The position numbers and the translations under genes are program-made. 64,000 nt of DNA from Deltaproteobacteria bacterium (GTDB lineage: Bacteria; Desulfobacterota; Syntrophorhabdia; Syntrophorhabdales; Syntrophorhabdaceae). Below are positions 47,747 through 57,600 of this stretch, in pieces (the first letter of the stretch is position 1; each line of letters starts with the position of its first letter). The stretch spans positions 1 through 64,000 of the forward strand of contig JAKORG010000082.1 of assembly GCA_029777945.1 (NCBI GenBank), written 5' to 3'. Under the pieces are notes generated by a model. It did no database searches. It saw nothing but the letters and a program-made list of their open reading frames with translations, and was not told the origin of the DNA.

Positions 47747-50305
47747 TTAAATTTCACTCATATCTGCCGGTTCATTGACAAAGGTGGCCTCATACTCCTT
47801 GCGGCTAAGCACTGTATCGTATAAGCCGATGCGCTCTTCTGTATGTTTATTGACGCCTGTATACACCAAACTCGAATCCTCATAGCGCTTGAATTTGTAC
47901 ACAGCATCGTTCATAAGCGCACTGTTGAAGACATTGAGACTGACCAATAGCTCAAAATCCTCGACATCGAGCCCTGTAACCCGCTTAAACAACCCCGGCT
48001 CGAGTTTGGTAATCACATCGCGCAGAGTGTGCTCGCGGTAGTCGGTCAGATACATAAAGATGGGGATACGGGTGGCAAACTTGATGAGTTTTTCCTGAAT
48101 CATCTTCCGTTTGCTCTTGTATTCCTTTTCGGCTTCGGAGAGTTCCCGTTTTTCTTCCCGACTCAGTTGCCGGTCGTTGGCCTCCCGTTTGGCTTTTTTG
48201 ACCGCTTCCGACCTGTTGATGATAGTCTCGATGTCCTGATTCAGATTGCGGAAGCCCTCGATGCTCATTAACGCCTGCATGGCTCTTTCGTTAGCCATTA
48301 GCCTTGCCAGGGTTTCATTATCCACATTGACCAAAAGCGCGCTTTCCCAGCGGCGCGCAAGCAGAGTAGCCGTGGTGCCGCTCATGGCCATGTCCAGAAT
48401 GCCCGCTGCGTCAATCTGCTTCATGGAACTGCCGTCATAGGCCAGCACAGGCAGGAAACGGATGAACTCGGCCACTTTGGCTTCCGGGCTGGTTTTCTCA
48501 TCTACATTCAAGCGGCTGGCATATTCAGCAATCTGCCGCAAGGCGCGATCAGGGGCAAAGTCGAAGATGTAACATTCGTGTTTGATGATCTCTTCGGCAT
48601 CGGGATGCTGCCCATCGGGGTTATACACCGTCCACGGCGATTGTACCCGAAAGGCTGCCTGAAAGTAGGTTTCGGGACTTGAACAGTTGCGTAGCATAAA
48701 GATGCCCGTCCAGGGGCGGACGGTCACGCCGGTTGTCAGTTTGCCGCAGGTAAGGGTGATGGTTTTGGTTGTGAGCGGGTCGCCCATAGCCCGCAACACA
48801 GGTTGGAGCGCGTCTACACCGATACCCGCCTCCGGTCCCGCGGCGACGATTACCTTGTAATCGTGATAAAAACGGTTCTGCCGCTCATTCAGCAGGTTTG
48901 CCATGGCATGGCAGGAGGCGACGCTGGGCAAAAACCACAGGGTGTGCGAAAGAACATTGAGCAGGCGCCGATCCGAAAATGGCAGGGGCGGTCGCCGTTC
49001 CTTGCCGAGCTTCAAGTTATCCACCGCGGTGGGCAAGAAGGCGCCGCGAATCAAATCCAGCCACTTTTGCACTTCATCTGCGTATTTGAAGCGGGCAAAT
49101 GGGCCGTGCCCGACTGCCGTAAAGAAAATGTTTAGATCAAACTCGTTGAATTCGCCCTTGAGGGCAATCTCGCGGATTTCATCGGGCAGTTGGTAGGTGA
49201 GTAGCACTATGCGCGGCAGCATGGCGTAGGGATTGTCTTCCCCCTTCCAGTTCTCCTTAGCTTGCTGTTCGTCTGAGTAGGTCCAGTTGAAAATCTGCTC
49301 TTCAATGAACTCGCCTGAGGCGATGGCGCGGAAGGGTGTGCCGGAAAGATAGAGATAGTGGTTGCTTGTGATGGGCAGAAAATCTTCCAGCTCTTCATCA
49401 CGCTCTTTGAGAAATTCTGCCGCCTCGCCAAGCGCAAAGCGGATTTCCTCTTCCTCCTCACCCTCAAATAGATCCTTGGCTTTCTCGCGCCAGGCGCCAT
49501 AGTGGTATTCGTCGAAAATGACGCAGTCCCAATGTGTGGTATGGACCCATTCATTCTTGGTTTTGATGCCGCCGGTGCTGGGGTTTTTGCCCAAAAAATC
49601 TTGAAACGAACCAAAGCAGACGACCGGGCGGTTCTTATCATACTCTGGATCGCCTTGCCGGGGCAAGTCCTTGCCGGCGATAAACTGCCAGCCTGTAAAA
49701 TCTACATGGCTCTTTAAATCCGATTCCCAGGCGCTTTGCACGGCAGGTTTGAAGGTGACGACCAGTAGTTTTTTCCAGCCCATTTTCTTTGCCAGTTGGT
49801 AGGCGGCAAAGGTCTTGCCGAAGCGCATCTTGGCATTCCAGAGAAAGTGGGAAGGTTTGCCAGTGGTTTTGGGATTGAATTCGCGGAAGTAGGCTGCAGT
49901 CCGTTCAACGGCCGCGCGCTGTTCTGGGCGCATGGGAAAATTGAAGGTACGCTGTTCCTCGTTTAACTCGCCGCGTTGAATGGCTAGGATGGCGGCGCGC
50001 ACATCCTCCACTGTGCACTGAAACCACTCGCCTTCGAGATTCGGGATACTGCGCTGACGCAGATAGCGGTGCACGTCGCGGTCAGTAAAGGTCGTCCCGT
50101 CATTGCGCATGGCCGATTCTTCCAGCACGATGCGGTAGGGCGGATCCCCCGGACGGATAGTGGGGTACTGCGCTGCCACCCGCTCGCGAACGTCCTTGGT
50201 GGTGTAGCCGATCTTGAGCAGGCCCGCGTATTGGGGATGGGTGTCCTCGTAGGCGTAGATTTTGGGCGTCGCCTCAGGACGCAGAGGGAAGAAATCTTTA
50301 CTCAT
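47747..50305 (-). CDS. SF2 helicase with N-terminal T5orf172/GIY-YIG-like domain
   Basis: 852 residues. The N-terminal 115 residues (KIYAYEDTHPQYAGLLKIGY, then TTKDVRERV) look like a T5orf172/MUG113 GIY-YIG-type nuclease module. The SF2 motor follows: motif I KMRFGKTFAAYQLAK (about 171-185), DEYH box VIFDEYHYGAW, motif III LYLSGTPFRA. The C-terminal 200 residues are charged and helical. Clearly richer in G+C than the core genes. It overlaps the end of the broken DUF1016 gene. I infer a restriction-type translocase or nuclease working with the two methyltransferase genes. Confidence 0.85.
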   Translation of the reverse strand: MSKDFFPLRPEATPKIYAYEDTHPQYAGLLKIGYTTKDVRERVAAQYPTIRPGDPPYRIVLEESAMRNDGTTFTDRDVHRYLRQRSIPNLEGEWFQCTVEDVRAAILAIQRGELNEEQRTFNFPMRPEQRAAVERTAAYFREFNPKTTGKPSHFLWNAKMRFGKTFAAYQLAKKMGWKKLLVVTFKPAVQSAWESDLKSHVDFTGWQFIAGKDLPRQGDPEYDKNRPVVCFGSFQDFLGKNPSTGGIKTKNEWVHTTHWDCVIFDEYHYGAWREKAKDLFEGEEEEEIRFALGEAAEFLKERDEELEDFLPITSNHYLYLSGTPFRAIASGEFIEEQIFNWTYSDEQQAKENWKGEDNPYAMLPRIVLLTYQLPDEIREIALKGEFNEFDLNIFFTAVGHGPFARFKYADEVQKWLDLIRGAFLPTAVDNLKLGKERRPPLPFSDRRLLNVLSHTLWFLPSVASCHAMANLLNERQNRFYHDYKVIVAAGPEAGIGVDALQPVLRAMGDPLTTKTITLTCGKLTTGVTVRPWTGIFMLRNCSSPETYFQAAFRVQSPWTVYNPDGQHPDAEEIIKHECYIFDFAPDRALRQIAEYASRLNVDEKTSPEAKVAEFIRFLPVLAYDGSSMKQIDAAGILDMAMSGTTATLLARRWESALLVNVDNETLARLMANERAMQALMSIEGFRNLNQDIETIINRSEAVKKAKREANDRQLSREEKRELSEAEKEYKSKRKMIQEKLIKFATRIPIFMYLTDYREHTLRDVITKLEPGLFKRVTGLDVEDFELLVSLNVFNSALMNDAVYKFKRYEDSSLVYTGVNKHTEERIGLYDTVLSRKEYEATFVNEPADMSEI

Positions 50306-50692
50306 CGCTTAACAACCTCTCCAGTTCTGCCTGCAATTGTTGCTTATCGAAAATATAAAATAGTGGCTCCAACTTAATAGGTGAGACAGTGTCTCACTTT
50401 TTGGGAATGTCAAATACAACTTGCGCATATAGACCAGATTGGATCGGCTAAATCCCTTGCCAAACTCGGCTGTGAGATCGCAGGAGAGCCGGTCTAACAG
50501 TTCGCTGCCATATTCCGCCTTGATGTTGCCCTTTTGTTCAAACTCCACGATGTGGCGATCAATGTGCCAGTAGGTCTGCACCAAAATGGTATTGACCGAA
50601 CGGTCTGCCTGCTCCCTGCCGCGGCGCAACAAATCGCCTATCTGTTCTTTAAGCTGCTGATAAGTGTTTATGGAGAGGACATCACTCATCAT
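50298..50692 (-). pseudogene. DUF1016 (YhcG-type) nuclease gene with internal deletion
   Basis: The reading frame from the ATG near 50692-50689 encodes an intact DUF1016 N-terminal domain (QLKEQIGDLLRRGREQADRS; FGKGFSRSNLVYMRKLYLTF; LSHLLSWSHYF). It then runs out of frame to a stop at 50309. In the shifted frame FDKQQLQAELERLLSDE ends at TAA 50300-50298, matching the C-terminal tail of this family. The PDDEXK nuclease domain between is gone (about 180-200 codons). The true start overlaps the methyltransferase stop. Confidence 0.75.
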
Positions 50693-52241
50693 CCTCATCT
50701 CCGTTAGTAGCGGTATTGGTTTGCTCGCCGTTGTCTCCAACATTACGAATTCTCGAATCGATCAACTTCCATTCGTCATCTGTGATTCCCCAACGTTCAC
50801 ACAGCATTTCATCAGTGTATATGCATTCGTATTTGCCTAAATCGGGAACAAGGAAGAAGTTTTCTCTTGTAACATCTTGAGACATAACTGTCTGTAATAA
50901 AAGAAACCTAACCGTCTTGGTAAATAGGTAAGACTTAAACGAAAGAACTTCGGATTCCAAATCAAAAGCACAAGCAACAAGCCACGTCTCTGTACAACAC
51001 TCGCCAGGTTTAGCAATTCTAGTATTTCCTTCGTAGTAAAATGCGATTGGCTCAGAAAAGTCGGTCTGTCCTGCTATAGGAGCACGTGGAATTAGCAATT
51101 TCCACTTTGTCAACAGATTTCTATCATCGCGCACATCCGCGGGATCGGCAAAACTCAGCCCAATGCGCTGTTTGAACCAACAAGGAATTCCCGTTTCCTT
51201 CGGGGTGTAATCACCACTCAGTCCAAATGGCTTGCGCGGCGAAATTAGATCGCTTAAGCGTTTGCCTCCATTTTCATTCTTCGCAAGCACTTTTCGCACG
51301 ATAGGAATAGCACGACTATCACGAATAAAAATTCCAAACTCATCCAATTGCCTACTTAAGATATATTTTTGTCCATCAAAGAAGTTAGTAACCTCGCATA
51401 GACCCTTTGAATCTCTTTCCCACAAGAAATAGCATATACCTCCAGCAATATCTACACCAGGGAAAACACTTGAACTGTTTGGGAAATCTACAAGTTTTCT
51501 AATTTGCTGATCCGCAAGCATCTTTGCTCTAAACTCATCTAGACCCTTCCCCCCGGCAAACCACCTTGACGGGATGATCATCGTCAAAAACCGGGGCTGG
51601 AGTTTTTTCGCCTGCTCGACAAACTTATGATAGATCGGCGTAGCGCTTCTTCCGTAGCCCCCATCACTCAACTGATACGGCGGATTGCCGATAATAACAT
51701 CGAATTGCATATTAAAAATCTCCTCCGGTTTATTGGTGTGAATAAATTCGTAGGCGTGGCTTTCCAATTCCGGGCCGCGGTCGTATTCGCTCTGGCTGGC
51801 ACCGCACCAGATACAGCGCCCGTTTTGCCAGGTATGCTCAATGCGCCGGAAGCGGATGTTTCCCTGTTCATTGGCAAAGCCTTCCACCACCGAGTATGTG
51901 CCGTTAGCCGTTTTCGAGCAATAGACCGTGCGGCGGGAGAGCAGCGCCGTGATTTCGGTAATGGCAATGCCGAAGAGCTGCCTGGTGAAGATGTGGTTGA
52001 TGCGCGCCTGTCGGTCTGGAATGTGTTCCTCCAGCCCAACAAGTAGCCGCCTGGCAATCTCGCGTAAGAAAACGCCCGATTTACAGCAAGGGTCAAGAAA
52101 GGTGGCGTTCGGGTCGCGCCAGAGGTCCTGCGGCAGTAGGTCGAGCATCTGATTGACGATGTTGGGTGGGGTGAAGACCTCATCACTACTGAGGTTGGCC
52201 AGACACGAAAGCACATCGGGGTTGTAATTGCTAATCGCCAT
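50682..52241 (-). CDS. Eco57I-type N6-adenine DNA methyltransferase
   Basis: 519 residues from the ATG at 52241 (a GTG three codons earlier is possible). Opening block [18 protein letters not shown] and motif I region [15 protein letters not shown] (unusual: DPxxxSG rather than DPxxGxG). Catalytic motif IV is [17 protein letters not shown] cysteine pair (WCGAS and the preceding C) lies between. The C-terminal half ([20 protein letters not shown] onward) resembles target-recognition regions. Full length. Overlaps the preceding methylase gene by 11 bases. Confidence 0.88.
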   Translation of the reverse strand: MAISNYNPDVLSCLANLSSDEVFTPPNIVNQMLDLLPQDLWRDPNATFLDPCCKSGVFLREIARRLLVGLEEHIPDRQARINHIFTRQLFGIAITEITALLSRRTVYCSKTANGTYSVVEGFANEQGNIRFRRIEHTWQNGRCIWCGASQSEYDRGPELESHAYEFIHTNKPEEIFNMQFDVIIGNPPYQLSDGGYGRSATPIYHKFVEQAKKLQPRFLTMIIPSRWFAGGKGLDEFRAKMLADQQIRKLVDFPNSSSVFPGVDIAGGICYFLWERDSKGLCEVTNFFDGQKYILSRQLDEFGIFIRDSRAIPIVRKVLAKNENGGKRLSDLISPRKPFGLSGDYTPKETGIPCWFKQRIGLSFADPADVRDDRNLLTKWKLLIPRAPIAGQTDFSEPIAFYYEGNTRIAKPGECCTETWLVACAFDLESEVLSFKSYLFTKTVRFLLLQTVMSQDVTRENFFLVPDLGKYECIYTDEMLCERWGITDDEWKLIDSRIRNVGDNGEQTNTATNGDEDDE

Positions 52242-52911
52242 AGGCTTCACTCACCTTGAGGAAATGGACCAAAGGATAACTGCGTGTTTCCGTCGGGACA
52301 AAAACCCGCTCGCCCCGGTCGGACACATAGACATTATTTTTTGTAAACAAATCATCCTGCTGAGTAAACTCATTAGGGAAGAGTTCTGCAAAAACAAAAT
52401 CGCGGCGTTTAATCAGGCTGTTGTGTAATGGGAAAGACCACTCGGCAAAGATAATCTGATGGGTTTCTGGTCCAACCGTCTTTAACTCCAATGCGTCGCC
52501 CCAGATGATGTTCTTGGCTAAGATGTAGCACAGCGTGCGGCGGCAGGCCTCTTTGGTTTTTGCGTTAAACAGCGCGGTGTAGCGTTCATCGGCAATCTCA
52601 AACAACTGTTGGCGGCAGGCGATAACGTTGTCTTCCAAAATATCAATACCGTAAATCGCAGAAACTGCCAGCACCATATTACGCTCAAAATCGAGCTGAC
52701 TCCGCCGGTAGGTCTTTTCCACCACATCTAATTTGCGGCGCAAAATTTCGGTCAAAAAATTTCCTGTGCCGCAAGCCGGCTCCAAAAAGCGCGAATCAAT
52801 GCGCTCGGTTTCCTGCTTGACCAAATCGAGCATGGCATTCACGATTTCCGGCGGGGTGTACACCTCACCGTAATCTCTTACCCGCTGTTTGGATCTTATT
52901 TGGTTTTTCAT
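52231..52911 (-). CDS. Partner DNA methyltransferase-like protein (motif I only)
   Basis: 226 residues from [20 protein letters not shown]; an ATG at 52926 or 52941 is possible, but a start at 52998 lies upstream of the promoter. Contains [18 protein letters not shown] and SAM motif [18 protein letters not shown] find no NPPY-type motif IV, so alone it is unlikely to methylate DNA; the C-terminal 60 residues differ from Eco57I methylases. First gene of the cluster, directly coupled to the full methyltransferase. Role could be regulatory or as a heteromeric SAM-binding partner. Confidence 0.82.
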   Translation of the reverse strand: MKNQIRSKQRVRDYGEVYTPPEIVNAMLDLVKQETERIDSRFLEPACGTGNFLTEILRRKLDVVEKTYRRSQLDFERNMVLAVSAIYGIDILEDNVIACRQQLFEIADERYTALFNAKTKEACRRTLCYILAKNIIWGDALELKTVGPETHQIIFAEWSFPLHNSLIKRRDFVFAELFPNEFTQQDDLFTKNNVYVSDRGERVFVPTETRSYPLVHFLKVSEAYGD

Positions 52912-52969
52912 ACTCCTCTGGTTCATCTCTGGGGCTAACATTATTTTTAATTTTTCAATATATGGAGCG

Positions 52970-52998
52970 ATTATATAAATGATAATGGGTGATGTCAA
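52970..52998 (-). promoter_or_regulatory. Consensus promoter of the restriction-like cluster
   Basis: On the minus strand TTGACA (52998-52993), exactly 17 bases, TATAAT (52975-52970): both hexamers perfect. Expected transcription start near 52963. This fixes the first coding start downstream of that point. Confidence 0.8.
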
Positions 52999-53070
52999 GA
53001 TTTCTTTAGCTTAAACCTTTGATTTTTATTATCATTTCAATATTGATAGTTTATTGTGCTTGCGAATTAT

Positions 53071-53473
53071 TGTAAATTCCGCTCAATTTCGATCGCCAAT
53101 TCCGGTTTTAATCGAACACTTTTTGTGTTTTATCGGAATATCTGTTTTATATAAATCAGAGCATGATTCTCCCTCCTGCCTTTTATGATACACTGCCCTT
53201 AAAATATACCGGAGGGTGTATAAGTGAAAAAGAAAGGGAGGAAGACATCAATGAAAAAAACTAAAAGAAATTGCCCGGCTGCTATTGGAATGCAACCTTG
53301 ATATACGTCCTATTGCCAGGGCATGCAATATATCCACTTCAGTAGCTACAACCTATGTGGAGAAGTTTAAAGACCTCGGCGCTACTCATCGAGAAATCTG
53401 TGAGATAGATGAAGATATTTCTTATACAATTATAACCGAAAATGTTCTCACTAAAATATATGATTTTGTCTAA
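53071..53473 (+). mobile_element. IS21-family left end with istA N-terminal scrap
   Basis: Starts TGTAAATTCCG at 53071 with tandem blocks (TTTCGATCGCCAATTCCGG; TTTTAATCGAACACTTTTTG) typical of the left end of one IS21 subgroup. Further on, 53255-53473 encodes KLKEIARLLLECNLDIRPIA then RACNISTSVATTYVEKFKDL, the helix-turn-helix N-terminus of IstA, cut off after about 70 codons and out of frame with the upstream ATG. The subgroup differs from the right end at 47.7 kb. Confidence 0.68.
53185..53231 (+). repeat. Copy B of the 45-base repeat
   Basis: Plus-strand partner of 46761-46809, here upstream of the istA scrap. Opposite orientation to copy A, so the two bracket the IS2 copy 2, istB scrap and restriction-like cluster. 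Confidence 0.65.
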
Positions 53474-53691
53474 TAAAATAAAAACAGGTCATATAAAGAA
53501 AAGCTCCGTTATAAAGATGCCTTCTGAAAATAATAGTCGTGCCAAATAAATCATTAATAATTATAAAGTGTTATCATTCATACTCCCTGAAAATCCCGTC
53601 CAGGACTGCAAATTCACCTCTGGGGACAGTTTGGAGACAGTGTTTTTTGGGGGTTTTTGGATACTACCTCTAATGATTTCAATAAGTTACA
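53474..53691. other. Non-coding stretch between IS21 scrap and tRNA-Ala
   Basis: No gene recognised. Contains the phrase GGGGACAGTTTGGAGACAG near 53622-53640, a type of sequence often found beside transposon ends, and a T/G run at 53643-53658. It is next to the 3' end of the tRNA gene, where integrative elements often insert; I found no second copy of the tRNA 3' end. Confidence 0.4.
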
Positions 53692-53766
53692 TGGTGGAGG
53701 TGAAGGGGATTGAACCCTCGACCCCCTCGTTGCGAACGAGGTGCTCTCCCGCTGAGCTACACCCCC
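53692..53766 (-). tRNA. tRNA-Ala (anticodon CGC)
   Basis: On the minus strand the 75-base sequence folds into a full cloverleaf: acceptor GGGGGTG with CACCTCC, anticodon stem CCTCG/CGAGG around loop TTCGCAA, T-arm GGGTTCAATCCC, and encoded CCA. The G3-U70 wobble pair is the alanine identity element. It reads GCG codons. Its 3' end faces the plasticity zone. Confidence 0.95.
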
Positions 53767-53774
53767 AAAATATA

Positions 53775-54641
53775 TCATGCAATGCTGTCAGCATAGCCAT
53801 AAATATCTACCTGCCAACCTTCTTCAGGCATTTCAACCCCGTCGATATAGACCTTTCTACCATCTATAGATACCCTGCCTTTGCCAATGAGATTATGCAC
53901 AGCAAAGGGATAAATCATCCAGTCCCCTTCTTCCTTTAACGCATCCTGAATTTCTTTTGAAACGGCCTCTAATTCGATATCTAAATTATTTTCTTTTTCT
54001 TTTGCCTTTTTGTTAAATTCAGAAAGGCTTTTTATTCCCTCTCTATCAATAAATTTTTTTATATCGTATAATTTTTCATCCCATCTTGATAGTGGAATTG
54101 ACCTTGACTGGATTAATATGGGACCTCCATCATCACTTTCATCTACAAAAAATACCGTTGATTTTACACTTTTTTCTCCTGCAATAATAGCCTTTGCTGT
54201 AGGTCTCCAACCAAGACCTACATATTTCCTTGAATCTCCAGGATGCACATTCAGGATTCTCGGAAAATACCTTTTTGCCATCCAGTCGCCTATCCAGAGG
54301 TCATATCCGGCAAGGCAGATTAAATCAGGCTCGCCGTTTAGGTTTTGCTCAACAAGTGTCATCAGGGCCATATCATAGCTATTTCTCTCCACACCGTATC
54401 TTGGGACTTTTTCAATACCCCACATCTTTTTGAAATATATCTTAGAGTCTAAAATCACAACAGGGACATTTCTTGCCCTTGCCTTATTTATCCCTGAACA
54501 GTTCAAGACATTACTGAATACAATGTGAGGCTTTTTAGGATCACCTTCATAGATTTTATCATAATTTGTCCCTGAACCGGAAATACCACATGCATATATT
54601 AACGGTCTATCCCATGGAGTATAAACGGGTTTTCCTTTCAA
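53775..54641 (-). CDS. PurN-like phosphoribosylglycinamide formyltransferase
   Basis: 288 residues with the formyltransferase fold. GISGSGTNYDKIYEGD near the N-terminus stands where PurN has its phosphate-binding GSGTN. The catalytic Asn-His is in RILNVHPGD (about 145-153), and the catalytic Asp in VDESDDGGPIL (about 187-197). Longer and more divergent than PurN of about 210 residues, with an N-terminal lead and a C-terminal extension. Immediately downstream of purL on the same strand, which supports a purine role. Confidence 0.8.
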   Translation of the reverse strand: MKGKPVYTPWDRPLIYACGISGSGTNYDKIYEGDPKKPHIVFSNVLNCSGINKARARNVPVVILDSKIYFKKMWGIEKVPRYGVERNSYDMALMTLVEQNLNGEPDLICLAGYDLWIGDWMAKRYFPRILNVHPGDSRKYVGLGWRPTAKAIIAGEKSVKSTVFFVDESDDGGPILIQSRSIPLSRWDEKLYDIKKFIDREGIKSLSEFNKKAKEKENNLDIELEAVSKEIQDALKEEGDWMIYPFAVHNLIGKGRVSIDGRKVYIDGVEMPEEGWQVDIYGYADSIA

Positions 54642-54691
54642 TTTTATCCCCTCATGTTTTTAAGAAACTCTAACAGAATGAAAAAAACATG

Positions 54692-57600
54692 TCAAACATT
54701 ACCTTTTATTTTATCACACCATAGTCTTGCATTTTGAAACATCTTAAGCCACGGTGATGCTCTTAGATTTTTATTCATCTCTTCTGGCATATAGGGCCAC
54801 TGCCATTTTAAAAATGCCCTTTCAGGGTGAGGCATAATTGCCAAGTGTCTGCCATCTTCTGTGCATAAACCTGTAATGCCATAAGGTGAACCATTGGGAT
54901 TAAATGGATAACTAAAGGGATGTATATCCGATTCAAAACCATCTTCTATTCCATCGTCATTTACAAAAACAAGGGGGACAAGATTTTTTCTCAACACCTC
55001 TTCTAAAATCATGGGATCAGGAAAATAAACCCTTCCTTCACCGTGGGCAACCCAAACACCGAGGATTGAACCTTCCATGCCTTCAAACATAATTGCCGGG
55101 CTCTTTTTTATTTTTACAGTTACCCATCTTGATTCAAATCTGCCTGATAGATTCTTTACAAATCTCGGTTGCCTTGTATCTTCTAACCCCTGCCACGGCA
55201 CCCATCCGAGTAAAGCAAATAACTGACAACCATTGCATACCCCCAGTGAAAATGTATCCGGTCTTCTGTAAAATTCATCAAACATCTCTTTAAGCCTGCT
55301 ATTAAACCTTATGACTGAGGCCCATCCTTTTGCGCTTTCCGGCACATCGGCATATGAAAACCCGCCCACAGCTACGAGTCCACTGAATTTTTCCAGGGTT
55401 ATCTTGTTTGAGATGAGATCCGTCATTGTAATATCCCATGGAGAAAATCCAGCATGATAAAAGGCAGATGTCATTTCTCTGTCGCCGTTGCTACCTTCTT
55501 CTCTCAGGATTGCCACATTTGGTTTATCGTTTATTTCTATTAAAGCCCTTGGTGTTTCTTCTGGCTCAAAGGTTATTAAATATTTGGGCCCTTTTCTATC
55601 GTATATGTTCTTTTTCTCCTGGTCAGCACATTTTGCGTTTGCCTGCAAACGCTCTATCTGATAAGATGTTTCTTCCCATACTGATCTTAGTTTTCGCATA
55701 TCTCCATGAAGCACTACCTTACCATTATATTCCACAGTAATTTCCTTTTCGATTTTCGTTTCACCGATATTAAAAAACTCAATACCATATTCTTTAAGTA
55801 TGCATTCCACCTTATTTATATCTTCTTTTTTGCATTCCATAACTGCGCCCAATTCTTCTGCAAAAAAACGCTCTATGGGGCTCGAATCCCCCTTCATCCT
55901 TATATGGACGCCACAATTACCTGAAAATGCCATCTCAAGGAGTGTAACGATAAGCCCTCCATCGCTTATATCATGGCCTGAAAGTATAAGGTCTTCATAA
56001 ATAAGTCTCTGAATTGCTGCAAAAGTATTTTTTAAAATGGCTGGATCATCAACATCTGGTGATTTATCACCAATTCTCTTGAACACGCATCCTAAAATGG
56101 ATCCGCCGAGTCTTGTTTTACCTTTTGCAATATCAATAAATATGAGATTCGTTTTACCGGGTTTTTTTATATCTGGGGTCACCTTTTTTGTTATATCAGG
56201 CATGGTTGCATAGGCTGAAATAACAAGCTCTCTTGGTGATTTAACGATCTCATCACCTACCTTTGTTGCCATAGAGAGACTGTCTTTTCCTCCATCCACT
56301 GCAATACCTAATTTAATCATCATATCGCTCATGGCCATAACAGCATCGTAGAGCGCTGCACCCTCTCCTGGAAGCTTAGGTGCCCACATCCAGTTAGCAG
56401 AACATTTTATATCCTCAATACGTCCAATGTAAGCCCACATGATATTTGTTATTGCTTCACCAACAGACATCCTTGCCCCTGCCTTAGGGTCAACAAGCAT
56501 CTTGATGGGCTGTTCTCCAATGGAGGTAGCAGCACTAGTTAATCCAAAGTGTGTCTGGGCAATAATTGCCATGTCTGCAACTGTTAGCTGAAGAGGACCG
56601 CAGCACTGCTGCTGTGCAATAAGCCCTGTAACGCTTCTGTCCACTTTGTTTGTAAGAAACCTCTTAGAACCAACGGCAAGGTCTTTTAAGACGAGTAATA
56701 GTGCCGCTTCTAATGTAATATCATCAGGTAAATTTATTGGTTCAAGCCTTGCATCGATCTTTTTATCTATAAATGTCTTTTGAGGAATATTTCCCAGCAC
56801 CTTATCAAGATTTAGATTAACAGGTGTAGTATCATCCCTTTCATCGTGAACAATAAATCTGCCATCCCCTGTAACAATACCCAAAATCTCACAGTTTACC
56901 TTTTCTCTATTGCAAATTTCCTCAAATTCCTTAATCCTTTCAGGTTCTATTAAAAGACCGCATCTTTCCTGATATTCGGCAATCCATATCTTTAATACTG
57001 AAAGCGTGGGGTCTCCCAGTTTAATCCTTCTTATTTCGATCTTTCCCCCTGCCTTTTCCACAAGTTCTTTTAAAACATTGGCAGGCCCCCCTGCACCTTG
57101 ATCGTGTATGCTTATGATGGGATTTCTCTCACCCATCTCAATGCAAGCCCTAATTACCCTGTTCATCTTCTGTTCCATTTCTGCATCGCCACGCTGGACC
57201 GCATTAAAATCTAATTCTTCCTCGTTTTCACCTTGGAGTTTACTCGATGCAGAGCCTCCTCCTATTCCAATACCGTATGCAGGACCCCCAACCTGAACGA
57301 TGAGCAAGCCTTTTTTTGCCTCACCTTTTTCTATATGTTGTGCATTGATTTGACCTATACCACCAGTAAACATGACCTTTTTAACCCAGCCCCAGCGTTC
57401 TCCATTTGATATCCTCTGGTCAAAGGACCTGGTAAAACCGGCAATTATTGGCTCTCCAAACTTATTCCCGTAATCGCTTGCACCGTCACTTGCCTTAATC
57501 TCTACTTCAAGATTACTGGCAAGGTTTGATGGATAAGGAAAATCTTTAGTCTCCCAGGGCAATTCATAATCGGGGATGAGTAGATTTCCGGTGCAATAGC

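Noticed and set aside
47747-52250. High-G+C open frames on the opposite strand (for example 48029-48271 and 51627-52046)
   Set aside because: They overlap the helicase and methyltransferase genes, and arise from few stop codons in G+C-rich DNA.
53671-53766. Attachment-site duplication of the tRNA-Ala 3' end
   Set aside because: No second copy of the tRNA 3' sequence was noticed on the far side of the zone by reading; a computed search could still find one.
53568-53939. A 123-codon plus-strand open frame spanning the tRNA gene
   Set aside because: It reads through the tRNA-Ala gene antisense and into the antisense of the purN-like gene.
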